NCBI GenBank assembly: GCA_037013495.1
Contig: CM072805.1
Coordinates: 16,402,601-16,466,600, forward strand
Length of the DNA stretch: 64,000 bases
From: Hippophae tibetana
Lineage: Eukaryota; Streptophyta; Magnoliopsida; Rosales; Elaeagnaceae
Reading direction: 5' to 3'
In this document: positions 21,239-31,130 of the stretch, in pieces
Numbering within the stretch: position 1 is the stretch's first letter
How the letters are laid out: every line of letters starts with the position of its first letter
Made by a program: the position numbers and the translations under genes
The notes under the pieces: model-generated
What the model was told of the DNA's origin: nothing
Database searches by the model: none
What the model saw: the letters and a program-made list of their open reading frames with translations, nothing else

Positions 21239-21735
21239 CAAGTTCTCGACACCTTCATCGCGCCTTCAAGCTTGAACCTCTTTATGTCATCTTTGAATTT
21301 CCACAAAGATTCCTCAAGTTCCCAACTTGCCTTTATGTCCGGGGCATTCTTCCATTTAACCAAGTATTCCCGATAACTTGGTACACCCCTACGCCGGATC
21401 AAGCGGTCTGCCAAAATTGAGTCCACTTCTCTATCAAAGGAGGTTACTACTGCAGTAGGCATCCTTTTCGATTCTCCCCGACTTATGTCTTCCTTGTCTC
21501 CATGAAAAGGTTTCCGCATACTTACATGAAAGACCAGATATATTTTAAGCTTTAGAGGGAGTTGCAGTTTGTATGACATCTTACCAACTTGCTTGAAGAC
21601 TGAAAATGGTCCTTTATACTTGCGTACTAACCCCTTATGAACCTTTTCGCAGTGATTTGAATTGTTGGGGCAATAGTTTAACAAGGACCAAATCTCTTTC
21701 TTGAAATTCCACCATCCTTTTTTTCTTGTCAACCC
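21238..21735 (-). pseudogene. Integrase C-terminus and chromodomain
   Basis: The frame 21732-21238 reads VHKGLVRKYKGPFSVFKQVG, then YLVFHVSMRKPFHG, typical of the chromovirus integrase tail (GPF...VG...Y.L.LP...HPVFHVS.LK). The chromodomain follows: VDSILADRLIRRRGVPSYRE, YLVKWKNAPDIKASWELEES and LWKFKDDIKRF (about 21420-21260). Chromodomains direct integration toward heterochromatin marks in this clade. It is joined to the preceding integrase frame only through a 1-nt frameshift near 21650. Confidence 0.85.
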
Positions 21736-22720
21736 ATTTCTTCATCTTTTTAGACGCCTTGTTCAAATAGGCTCGGGCTAACTCAACTTGTTCGTGCCAC
21801 GCCTTGGAAAATTTGAAGGTAGTGGAACTCTTTCCTTCATAACTCATGGCCAAAGTATGAGGAGTCATGGGTTGCTGCCCCATGACGATCTCGAAGGGAC
21901 TCTTCACGGTGGACTCACTCCTCTGTAAATTATAAGAGAATTGGGCTACATCCAACAACTTATCCCAATCGTGTTGGATGGCACTCATAAAGTGCCTGAG
22001 ATAAAGCTCCAGCAATGCGTTGGCACGTTCAGTTTTTCCATTGCTTTAGGGATGAAAGCTTGTAGATAAGTTCAAGTCTGATCCTAACAACTTGAACAAT
22101 TCTGTCCAAAATTTCCCAGTGAATCGTGGGTCTCGATCACTCATGATATTAGATGGAATCCCCCAATATTTTACGACATGTTTGAGGAACAACCATGTCG
22201 TCTCATCTACCGTGAAATCCGTTGAGATAGGTATGAATGTTGCATACTTGCTAAAACGATCAATGACTACTATGATGCTGCCAAAGTCCTCTGATTTTGG
22301 CAGGCAAGTGATGAAATCCATTGAGACACTCTCCCATGATATCTCTGGAATGGGCAGTGGCTCAAGCAAACCTCCAGGCGCATACTGCTTTATCTTGTCC
22401 TGTTGGCATACAAGGAAAGTCCTCATATAAGCTTCAACATCATACCGTAGTTGAGGCCAGTTGTAGATTGACTTGATCAAAGCAAGAGTGCACCTCATTC
22501 TTGGGTGTCCAACCCATAGCGAATCATAACACTTCTTGATAAGCTTCTTTCTTATACTCCCTCATTTTGGTGATTCTTCTTGGCATAGAGTAGTTCATCA
22601 CTCAGCCAAAATTGCCTTGTTCTTCCTTCCTTGATGAGGGTAAGGAGGTTTTGAGCAACAACATCATGCTCCAACCCTTCTTTGATCCTTTCCAGTAAAT
22701 GACTACTTGGCCTACTCAAG
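21640..22720 (-). pseudogene. Chromovirus integrase, catalytic triad present but interrupted
   Basis: The N-terminal zinc-binding region is partly preserved (HDSLWVGHPRMRCTL...CQQDK at about 22530-22400). The core has all three acidic residues in place: SVSMDFITCLPK, MSDRDPRFTGKFW, and SNGKTERAN. A TAA stop sits just before the third (SFHP, stop, SNGKTER, near 22045), explained by a single CAA to TAA change. A frameshift follows near 22550 and another near 21650. Inactive as it stands, but unusually well conserved. Confidence 0.85.
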
Positions 22721-22749
22721 GCTGCTAACTCCGTCTTTCGACTCAACGC

Positions 22750-23202
22750 ATCAGCTACCACGTTGCTTTCGCTGCACCACTCTGATTTTTCCACATGATA
22801 AGGGCTCATTGTTGGTAGTCTTGTGTCAAGAACCAACTCAATTTTTTGGTCCACCTCCCTCCTTGGAAGCAACCGACTTGGAAATTCCTCAGGCATCACG
22901 TCATTAAACTTATCTAGGATGACTTGCACTTCCTTCGGCAAGCTTGGCTTTGGTGATGCCTCATCATCGTCATATTCCTTTAAGATGGCCAAATAACTCT
23001 CTTCATCCCTCTTCAATCCCTTCTTGAATTGAAGTGCTGAGAGAGCTTGGATAGTAGGCCTGGTGGTCTTCTCCGTCGACACCACATAAGCCTTTGTTCC
23101 ATCCATGATGCACATGGAGTTTGAGTATGGCACAAGGAAAGCTCTGACCTGGTCCAAGAACTCCATATCGAATACTACTGAGAAGTCATCCATAGGTGCC
23201 AC
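22750..23202 (-). pseudogene. Protease-RT junction and deletion scar
   Basis: The frame 23202-22552 starts APMDDFSVVFDMEFLDQ (the post-protease block), passes LPKEVQVILDKFNDVMPEEF and IELVLDTRLPTMSPYH (the start of reverse transcriptase), then jumps to SNVVADALSRKTELAALS (the end of RNase H). The missing part is essentially the whole polymerase and RNase H, about 1.2-1.4 kb by family comparison. The junction lies near 22770-22800. Confidence 0.82.
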
Positions 23203-23214
23203 TGATAAGTCTAC

Positions 23215-23607
23215 TTAGCCAGTCCAAGCACCAAGACTGACCTTAACTCCACGAGCAACTCCTTGTAAAGATAATGTTGTCGAGTTAACTACTTTGAGCA
23301 ACCCTCCTCCATTGACAACCTTAAGTACGAGTCTTTTTGCTTCCTCCATTGAAACAAAGTTATGTGATACACCCATATCCACCAAAGCTTTGGCGACCTT
23401 CCCGTTGATGGTTTCATCTACATACATCAAGCTTTTAGAAGTTTTTGGGGTGCTCTCAGCAACCGCAATGGCCGAAGATAAATATTGGACACCACGTCGC
23501 TTGAGTTCGAGGTTAGCCCACGATTGGAGACCATCCATGAACAAGAATAAAGAATCTTTGTTTGAAGTGTCAGGGAATTCTATCAGCATGGTTGTGAACT
23601 CCTTCAT
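23215..23607 (-). pseudogene. Gag C-terminus and retropepsin of the chromovirus
   Basis: It begins MKEFTTMLIEFPDTSNKDSL...FMDGLQSWANLELKRRGVQ, the capsid end. Protease follows: INGKVAKALVDMGVSHNFVS. The catalytic motif is DMG where DTG or DSG is usual. It ends at a TAG before VDLSVAPMDDF that one base change (AAG to TAG) would explain. The zinc-knuckle region expected between capsid and protease is missing. Confidence 0.78.
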
Positions 23608-23609
23608 AT

Positions 23610-24376
23610 AATCTCTTATGCTACCTATTTTCTTAACCGTCGCAATCAGCCCCTTGCCTCCTCTTCAGCATTTACGGAAAGAATTGGCCTTTGAATTCCC
23701 TTTTGAAGTCATTAAAGGTGTCGATTGTGCAAACCCCTCGTTTCACACCACCATGCTTCCATCTTCACCATAGCATAGCAGTGTCAGACAAGTACATGGC
23801 AACAGTTCGGATCTTGCTGGCATGGTCTGTTATGCCAGTAGCCTCAAAATATTGTTCATGCCCCCATAGGAAGTTCTCAACTTCCCTAGCATTCCTAACA
23901 CCATTGAAGGTTTTAGGCTTGGGAACATCCACCCTCTTAGCCTCAATGACGGTGGTTGTGCTAGTTCCTACGGTCATAGCCCGTTTACATAGAGATAGAT
24001 CACCACTCATATCCTCCACTCTAAGCAACACATTAGTAACTTCTCTTTGGAAAAGATCCCTTACCTTGGCAAGTTCGGCCTTCAACCCTTCAATATCTTG
24101 CCTTAACCTACCAGCAAGATCATTGAGGGACATCTTGACCACTGCATGGATCTCCACATCCTCGGCCTCCAAGCCATTGCAACGTTCCTCCAAGTTGTCC
24201 ACCCGGTCGAACAACTCCCCTAAGTTGTCCTACACACTCCTAACACGTGCTTCTAAGCTAGAAAGTATGTCTTTCGACTTGGCTCAAGACTCCTTTGGTG
24301 GTTTCCGAACTTCCTCATGCCCATGTTCCATAGGTGGAACATCAATGCTTGGTGTAGATGGTGCAATATTCTTCAT
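23610..24376 (-). pseudogene. Chromovirus gag N-terminal region
   Basis: A probable start at 24376 (MKNIAPSTPSIDVPPMEHGH) lies 37 bp downstream of the primer site. Two in-frame stops follow (near 24285 and 24235). From 24214 the frame is open with a coiled coil (FDRVDNLEERCNGLEAEDVE), then VPKPKTFNGVRNAREVENFL and YFEATGITDHASKIRTVAMY, the start of the Retrotrans_gag domain. It breaks again near 23765 in the HGGVKRGVCTIDTFNDFKRE region. Confidence 0.82.
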
Positions 24377-24412
24377 TATGCCAAAGGTACGAAAGGAATG
24401 CTTCAACCAAAA

Positions 24413-24424
24413 GCTCTGATACCA
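24413..24424 (-). other. Primer-binding site, initiator tRNA-Met
   Basis: The minus strand reads TGGTATCAGAGC, two bases inside the 5' LTR end at 24427. Confidence 0.92.
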
Positions 24425-24636
24425 ACTGTCACAACCTTAAATTTCAGATAGCAATCATGCGACACTTAACACCGTCCATTGCACTAAGCCTGCCTTTGAA
24501 TCCGAATGAAACTCCAAAGAGACTAGAAAGAGAGTTTGTAAAGAATGCTTTGTATTGCTCTAGAGAGAGTTTATCTTACAAGATGCTAAGAATTCCCAAG
24601 GATTTCCCAAGATGAATATAAATGAAGACCAATGGG

Positions 24637-24647
24637 TCTATTTATAG
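24637..24647 (-). promoter_or_regulatory. TATA box in the chromovirus 5' LTR
   Basis: The minus strand reads CTATAAATAGA, a near-ideal plant TATA box. The same sequence is at 20808-20818 in the other LTR. The predicted start site would be about 30 bp downstream, near 24605. Confidence 0.7.
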
Positions 24648-24864
24648 TGTGGCTCCAAGCTTAAGGCTATGCCACAACTTTCTAGATCATTCTAGGTCTA
24701 GAATGTACAAGAGTGTTCTAGTTTATCTACAATATGCCACAAGGTTCTAGGACCTGCAAGTCAACTCTAGAGTCTTCTAGGTTTGTCTAGCTCCTTCATG
24801 CAAGTTCTAGGATGTTCCGTAAGCTTCCAGCGGCTTCTACATCCTTCATGAACCATCCACCATG

Positions 24865-24877
24865 TTCTAGAATATTC
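24865..24877. promoter_or_regulatory. Perfect three-unit heat-shock element match
   Basis: TTCTAGAATATTC fits nTTCnnGAAnnTTCn, the binding sequence of heat-shock factors. It lies about 220 bp upstream of the TATA box in the direction of transcription. The corresponding segment is missing from the 3' LTR. Confidence 0.6.
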
Positions 24878-25081
24878 TAGCCCATTCTAGCACCTCCAAG
24901 CACATGCTAGTATTCTCTGGAGCATTCTAGAGTCTTTAAGGCTTTAGTTTAGTCCATCCAACTCTAGCGCTTTCTAGACATCTCTAGGCCACTCTAGAAC
25001 TTTCCATGTAGAAAAGTCTAGATCCTTTAGGCAACCACCATTTATTTGGATTTTGCTGGAAAATTTGAGCAGGACGTAACA

Positions 25082-25460
25082 CCATGCATTCTTTTAGATG
25101 TTATTTTAAAATTTCGAATTTTTATTAATTAAATATATAGCGAAGGAACTCAAAGATATGTAACTGAATCTTTCTGAAATGTGATCCAATAATAAGTAAA
25201 TTTCTAAACCATGTAATATATATCTTATATTTTATGCCTTTGAGATATTATCAATAATATGTCAATGAACATGGTTCCATTTTTTTGTACGACGAAACTT
25301 TTTATTTTGTTTTTTTTTTCTTTTTAATTTGTATAGAGCTTTTCTTATTAACTTCTCTTTTGATTTAGATCATTTTATTTTATTAGGTTTATAATATATT
25401 TTAATACAAATTAGTTTGTATATGGTTTAACAAGAATTTTATTGGGATAGATAATATTTT
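25082..25460. other. AT-rich sequence, no gene
   Basis: No ORF or motif of note. It separates the chromovirus from the CACTA fragment. Confidence 0.6.
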
Positions 25461-25640
25461 TCACTACTACAATACCGATATATGGCATCGGTTTTTAACA
25501 ATGATCGTAAATCTAATCACAATTATAAAAGCCGAGGCATAGGCGGGATAGACCATAAAACTTACATATGGTCTCATTTAACTCAGACTATAGACTCTTA
25601 CATATGGTTGATATTATAGACATACCATTTTGTCACAGTC
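25461..25640 (+). mobile_element. CACTA transposon 5'-end fragment
   Basis: It begins CACTACTACAATACCGATAT and continues with GGCATCGGTTTTTAACAATG and 'AAAGCCGAGGCATAGGCGGG', closely matching the first 110 bp of the complete CACTA element at 27316. It is cut off at about 25640 where LTR sequence begins. A second, diverged member of the same family. Confidence 0.7.
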
Positions 25641-25642
25641 AT

Positions 25643-25900
25643 ATAACTAACCCTTTTGCAGTTGATTCGTGAACGATCTGATTGGTGGAAAGCTTATTGA
25701 AACTTTAGTCTAAATACCGCTCACGCTAAATTAGAAACTGTGAAAAGAGAGGAGGGATTCGTAAGTAAGGTACATTATGGGAGTATCCTAGGGAGGGTAG
25801 TATAAAACCAAGTTTGTGCTTGAACATTTGGTTTTCATAGTGGAAATTAGGTGGTCTGGTGGACCGGTGGTTTTCCTCTTAGGTCATCTTTATGACCTAA
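25643..25900 (+). repeat. Extra partial LTR copy (A) of the SIRE-like copia element
   Basis: It matches 39594-39835 of the 3' LTR and 26116-26350 of the 5' LTR, with landmarks GATCTGATTGGTGGAAAGCTT, GTAAGTAAGGTACATT and TTTGGTTTTCATAGTGG. It directly precedes the main 5' LTR, so this end carries the segment twice. Confidence 0.75.
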
Positions 25901-25904
25901 GTTG

Positions 25905-26542
25905 TTTGTTCTTAATGTGTTAGATCAAATAATTATGTGTTATATCATAATTATTTTGTTTGATTATTAATCTTGAAAGAAGCTATCATTTGTGCTTAAT
26001 TTTCTTGTTTTAAGATTTGCTACTGATTTGATTTAAGTGACATATTTTGAATCGTCTAGTTAGGATTATTCATTATTAATTTCTTTCTAAACCATACACG
26101 GGAACTTGTGTTTTTTTCTAACCCTTTTGCAATTCATGAATGATCTGATTAGTAGGACGCTTATTGGAATGTTGATCTAGATACCACTCACACCAATATT
26201 TGAAACTGTGAAAAAAGAGCAAGAGTTCGTAAGTAAGGTACATTTGGGTAGTATTCTAAAGAGGGTAGCGTAAAACTAAGTTTATACTTGAACATTTGGT
26301 TTTCATAGTGGATAGTTAGATGGTCTGGTGTATTGGTGGTTTTCCTTTTAGGTCATGGTTATCACCTAGTTTTTTCCACCTAAAAATATTGTGTGTTATT
26401 CTTTCATTTCCGTACTTTATTTTTACACACGATTTCATGCCTAATCACTTTATTTAGGTCATTAAATTATAAATTGATAAAAATTGAAGATAACATATTC
26501 ACCCCATCTAGGTTAATTAGGTCTACATATTATAAACTTTCA
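25905..26542 (+). repeat. 5' LTR (B) of the SIRE-like element, left edge truncated or obscured
   Basis: It aligns over its whole length with 39345-39981, from GTTCTTAA and TTAGATCAAATAATTATGT to ATAAACTTTCA. The next bases (26545-26556, TTGTATTAGAGT) are a decayed tRNA-Met primer site. Confidence 0.8.
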
Positions 26543-26604
26543 ATTTGTATTAGAGTTAACACTAGACACACTTAGTGAGTTTGATCCTTAAGGACACACT
26601 CCTA

Positions 26605-27312
26605 TTTATGGACCAAATGTAAGAAGATGGGTCATATGTTAGGCCCCCGCTCTTTGATGGGTATAATCACCTATACTAGAAGGCTCACATGCAAGCCTTT
26701 CTCAAACAAGATGAAAAAGTCTGAGATGTCATTCTTGATGGTTGGGAACCACCTTCGGTAACAAAAGATGATGTAACAATCATAGAACCAATAACAAACT
26801 AAACCATTGAAGAACACATCCTTAATGGGTAAAACCAAAAAGGTATAAGCTCAATCTTTGCTGCGATGTTGATGGATGAGTTTCGTCGCATCTCCGACTG
26901 TGCGACTACTAAAGATGCATGGAATTCACTTGCTCTACTCATAAGGGAACTTCCCAAGTAAAACAAACAAAATTGAGATTTCTAACATCTCAGTTTGATT
27001 CCATTAAAATGAGAAACATTGAAACTTTTGGTCAATTTTATGCTCCTTTTTGTGATAAACTAATGCTTGTTCTAACCTTGGTGAGAAAATCCCACAACCT
27101 ATACAAGTAAGAAAACTCCTAAGTTCCTTAACAGTAGACTACAAGATGAAAGGTAAAGTGATAGAGTAAAGCAAGAATGTGGACATACTAAACATTGATG
27201 AACTTGTTGGGTCAATCCAAACCTATGAGCATACTCTTGATCCACCCAAGAAAAACAAGGATGCGGCATTCAAAAGTTCCAAGCACGACATCTCTAATAG
27301 TAATGAGGATAT
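26605..27312 (+). pseudogene. SIRE-like copia gag, first part
   Basis: The translation, after correction of stops, contains SYVRPPLFDGYNH, KAHMQAFLKQDEKV, DVILDGWEPP, then AAMLMDEFRRISDCATTKDAWNSL and QTKLRFLTSQFDSIKM, the standard UBN2-type gag of plant copia elements. The frame is broken at several places. It stops at the CACTA insertion at 27316 and continues at 31474. Confidence 0.75.
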
Positions 27313-27429
27313 GAACACTACTACAAAATTGATATATGGCCTCAATTTTTAACTGTGACCGTAGATCTATAGCGACGATTATAAAAGTCGAGGCCTAAGT
27401 GGGAAAGACCATAGACCCTTATATATGGT

Positions 27430-27850
27430 CTTAATTTTTAACCAAGGTCATAGGCATACCATTTGGTTATGGCCTTTTATAAGACCGAGGCCTTAGACAT
27501 ACCATTTGGTCATGGTCTTATAAAATACCGAGGCCATAAACATACTCTTTGGTCATGCTCTTTAAAATTCCAAGGTAATAGACATACCATTTGATTAAGG
27601 TCTTTAAAAGATCAAGGCCATAGACATACCATTTGGTCACGGTCTTTAAAAGATCAAGGTGATAGACATACCATTTGGTCATGGTCTTTCAAAGACCAAG
27701 GTGATAGATATACCATTTAGTCATGGTCTTTAAAAAATAGAGACTATAGACATACATTTGGTCTCAATCTTATAAAAGACTAAAGCTATAGACATACCAT
27801 TTGGTTACGGTATTTAAAAGATTGAGATCAAATGATACGTCTATGGCCTT
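27430..27850. repeat. CACTA left subterminal repeats
   Basis: An imperfect tandem array with a period of about 50-56 bp. The core is AGACATACCATTTGGTCATG followed by GTCTTTNAAAGACC-type palindromes. The GGTC/GACC inversions inside units suggest paired binding sites for the transposase. Confidence 0.75.
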
Positions 27851-30800
27851 AGTCTTTTATAAGATCATGACCAAATAGTATGTCTATTGTCTTGGCTACA
27901 CTTAAACTATGACCATACACATCTCAATTAATCCCATTTTATATATATATAAATTACAATAAATTTATCAATTATAATATTAAAAGTCATATTATATTAA
28001 ATTAAGAGTGTAATTATATTTCAGCGTTTATACACTAAAACATAATAAAACCTTACTAGCTAGCTAATTAAAGTGTTCCAAAATATGAAATACATTAAAA
28101 AAAATCAATAACAATACTAATCAAATTTTCCACAACTTAAATCAATTTAACAAAAAAGTAGATAAAAGCATATAGATAGTCTAAGTTCTGTCCATTCATT
28201 CTGCTTCTCATCAATTTCACCATCAATGTAACTTCCTCCAAGATTAAACTACAATATACGCATTTAAATTATTGTTAGCTAGCCAAATATTTTGATCTGA
28301 TTATTCATAGCCAATAATCTAAGTGGAATCATAGAGAGATTCCAAACAAAACACAATTTTACCATTTTGTGGTAAATCAGAACACATTCATTTCACCAAT
28401 CATGTGACTAAGCTACTAATAATGCCTTCAATAAGTTCCATGTTCTTTTGCAATGATATCAAATTCATTAAGGAAACTTAAAATATTCCTATATTAGACT
28501 GTAATAGCTTGCAAAATATTACTATATTAGACCGTAATAGCTTACATATGGGTTAAAATAGTAGAATTATGCCTATATTGCATCTTTATAATAGCAAAGG
28601 TTATAAAGTTTAGATTTTAGGGATCACAAAGTAAGAGTATAAGAGCCAAACATCGATTGCTGATAACTCTGTTCTAATATTTATATGTATCATTCTTTCC
28701 ACTGGGTTAAATAAATTGGGTCAGCCCACTTAAAAACTCTACAAAAATTAATACACATGAAACTAGCAACCCATTTCATTTAAGTCATTATTGATCCAAA
28801 TCTAAATTGTTGCTAACAATGAAACAATAACTTCATTGATTGAGCAATCATTAATAATGTTGCACGTGATTCCTTACACCATAAAATACATAGGTGAAGC
28901 TAACTGAGTAGTAGTGAATCCGATTAAAATTATAGTATTTATCTATTTATTAAAAAATAAAAATAAAAACTAAAGTAGTTAGTTCCGAACTCCTTTTTTC
29001 CGTTCTTCCTTTCCTAGGGTTTATCATTTGCAATCATGTACAATTGCACTATTTGTGGTAACATCTCCAAAGTCAGCAAAAGGACTCTAGAAACTCTTAA
29101 ATACTTAAAAAGAACAAATATTAGTACTACTATACTTACCCAAAATGAAGTATATAGCTTAGTATGCCTAATTCACAAAACTAGGTTCCTTCACCTAAAG
29201 TAACAAGGGGAAGGATAAATTAGAAAATGATAAAATTGTCTAAATATGAAAGGAATTGCATTCAAATGATTTTTTGATGAATTAAACAAAGGTAAAAATA
29301 GAAGCAAGTGCATAAATATGATAGAAGAAACTGTGTCATAAAGCTCCACAAGAAAATCAACAAAGGCACTAAACTTATCCTCTTGAAGGTGGAAATATTA
29401 ATTTGCAAACCTGAAAATCACCATTTCTAAATTGAGCCTCCTAATTTTCTTCTTCTTTTCTTTAAATCTAATTACAAAAGGAACAAATCAAATGAAATTA
29501 AGAAAATCATAGTTAAGAATGAAGCCAATATGATGATGATAAAGAACCTTATATGAGAAAACTACTTTGTAACACATCATTGAATTGATGATCAGATTCA
29601 TCTAAGAGTAACTTAGGGATAAATTTTGCTAAATGATCAAAGAAATAGCACTTGCAAGAAGAATTTGAAGGGTACAAATCACACTATAAATCATCTAAAA
29701 TAAAAATCAAATTCAAAAAAAATCAAATTTCCTCTAGATAATGATAGAGTTACAGTTATAGCATAGAACTAGGACCTTCAGCTTACTTAAGATCTTCTTT
29801 GAGTCTAACAATTTCTAACTTCCTCTCCTTAGCCTATAATATCCACCATTGTAGATCAATTAGGCTCCTTCAATGTTTGCAATAAGGAGTAGATCAATTA
29901 AAGAAAAACAAATGAATTTTTTTTGCTGAATCGATAAGTTTGATAACAAAAATAAGAAATAGAATTATTAAAGAGAGAGAAAGAGAAGAAAAAGCTACTT
30001 GAATTTTTACAAAACGTTCTCATCAACCTAATAGAGAGAGATAGAAATACCTTTTGCTTCTAATGAAGAGTGTTGAAATGGGAATGAGTCGGAGGAAGAG
30101 GTTGAGCTTGAGCCTGCTGAATACGAGTCTCCATATGATAAAAACCATAACATCTCCTCAAACATAATATCCCAAGTCTAGGTAGGGTATGACATAAATC
30201 TTCCAACCACTCATTAGAAAATGAAACGAATACTAGGGAGATACTTGTCCATTGAAAAAAGAACCATACACAAAAAATCTAAATTTTTTGGGAGATTCAA
30301 CAATTATAGGAGAGAAATTTTTAAAATAGATTGACAAATAGATTAATTTCGTAATGGGAATTTGAAAATTGAAATCATTAGACAAACCTTGACAAAAGCT
30401 ATAATATAAATAATGAATAGAAAGACAACCGAGTATCGAGTTTTGAAGTATTTTATAATCCAAAAAAATATTTTCAAGTTTCAGAGTAGATAAAAATAGA
30501 AGTATTATAGAAACAAGAGATTCTAATGTCAACCCATTTAAATCCAAAGTTGTTACCGATGTTCAATAATTAGCAATAGAGACAAGAAAATGGAGATGTA
30601 AAAGTAACCAAATTCCAAAAAACCTTAGGTTTAGAACGTTTAGAATGTCATCCAATGAGGGGTCACTAATTTCATATCCATCAAGAAGATTTTTATAAAC
30701 TAATACTGCAAAAAAAATGTTTAAATTATAAACGCAAATTACACCAAAAAATTAATAGTTCAAAAATTCAGCAAACGATCAAGAAAGTTAAATACTTGGT

Positions 30801-31130
30801 ACGGTGGAGTTGGGTACATTTGGAGGTGAGTATGGCCAGAGGTGGGTGGAGCTGAGATGGATGGTGATGAAAAATGTGAGAGATAAGCTACGAGGCTAGA
30901 GAAAGAGAGGGGGTAAAAAGAGAAGCTGGGGAAAGAAAAGAAAGAAAAGGAAGGGTGAGGGAAAAAGAGAAAAGCAAAAGAAAGGACGTTGAGTAAGAGA
31001 ATAAAAAAAGAAAGAAAAGAAAGGAAAAAAGGAAAAAAATTGGGAGACAAAAATTTGATGGGTTGTAATAGATAAAAAATTATATGAAATTCATTAAGAG
31101 AAAAATGAAAAAAAAAAATTTAAAGTATTT
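27851..31130. other. CACTA interior, no recognisable gene
   Basis: AT-rich, no long ORF. The open frames at 30233-30547 and 30760-31050 (minus) are low-complexity and match no family I know. Purine-rich tracts at 29960-30010 and 30890-31030. I could not identify a captured host exon. Confidence 0.5.

Larger units (their letters stand above)
20692..25081 (-). mobile_element. Ty3/gypsy chromovirus, minus strand, internally deleted
   Basis: In minus orientation: 5' LTR 25081-24427, tRNA-Met primer site, gag, protease, a stub of reverse transcriptase, integrase, chromodomain, polypurine tract, 3' LTR 21226-20692. LTRs begin TGTTAC and the complete one ends GTGACA. Most of the reverse transcriptase and all but the last residues of RNase H are deleted, and stops interrupt gag, protease and integrase. 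The 3' LTR lacks about 110 bp at its distal end, so the target duplication cannot be checked. Confidence 0.9.
24427..25081 (-). repeat. 5' LTR of the chromovirus, dense in TTCTAG
   Basis: 655 bp; in minus orientation TGTTAC...GTGACA. It holds eleven TTCTAG hexamers by my count plus several related TCTAG sites between about 24680 and 25020, and the perfect TTCnnGAAnnTTC string at 24865-24877. A plant TATA box lies at 24637-24647. Confidence 0.9.

Noticed and set aside
27430..27850. Regularly spaced repeats that could suggest a CRISPR-like array
   Set aside because: Plant DNA, units vary and are contiguous, and they sit next to CACTA termini; they are subterminal transposase sites.
30760..31050. 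Phe/Ser/Pro-rich ORF inside the CACTA element
   Set aside because: Antisense translation of a purine-rich tract; low complexity.
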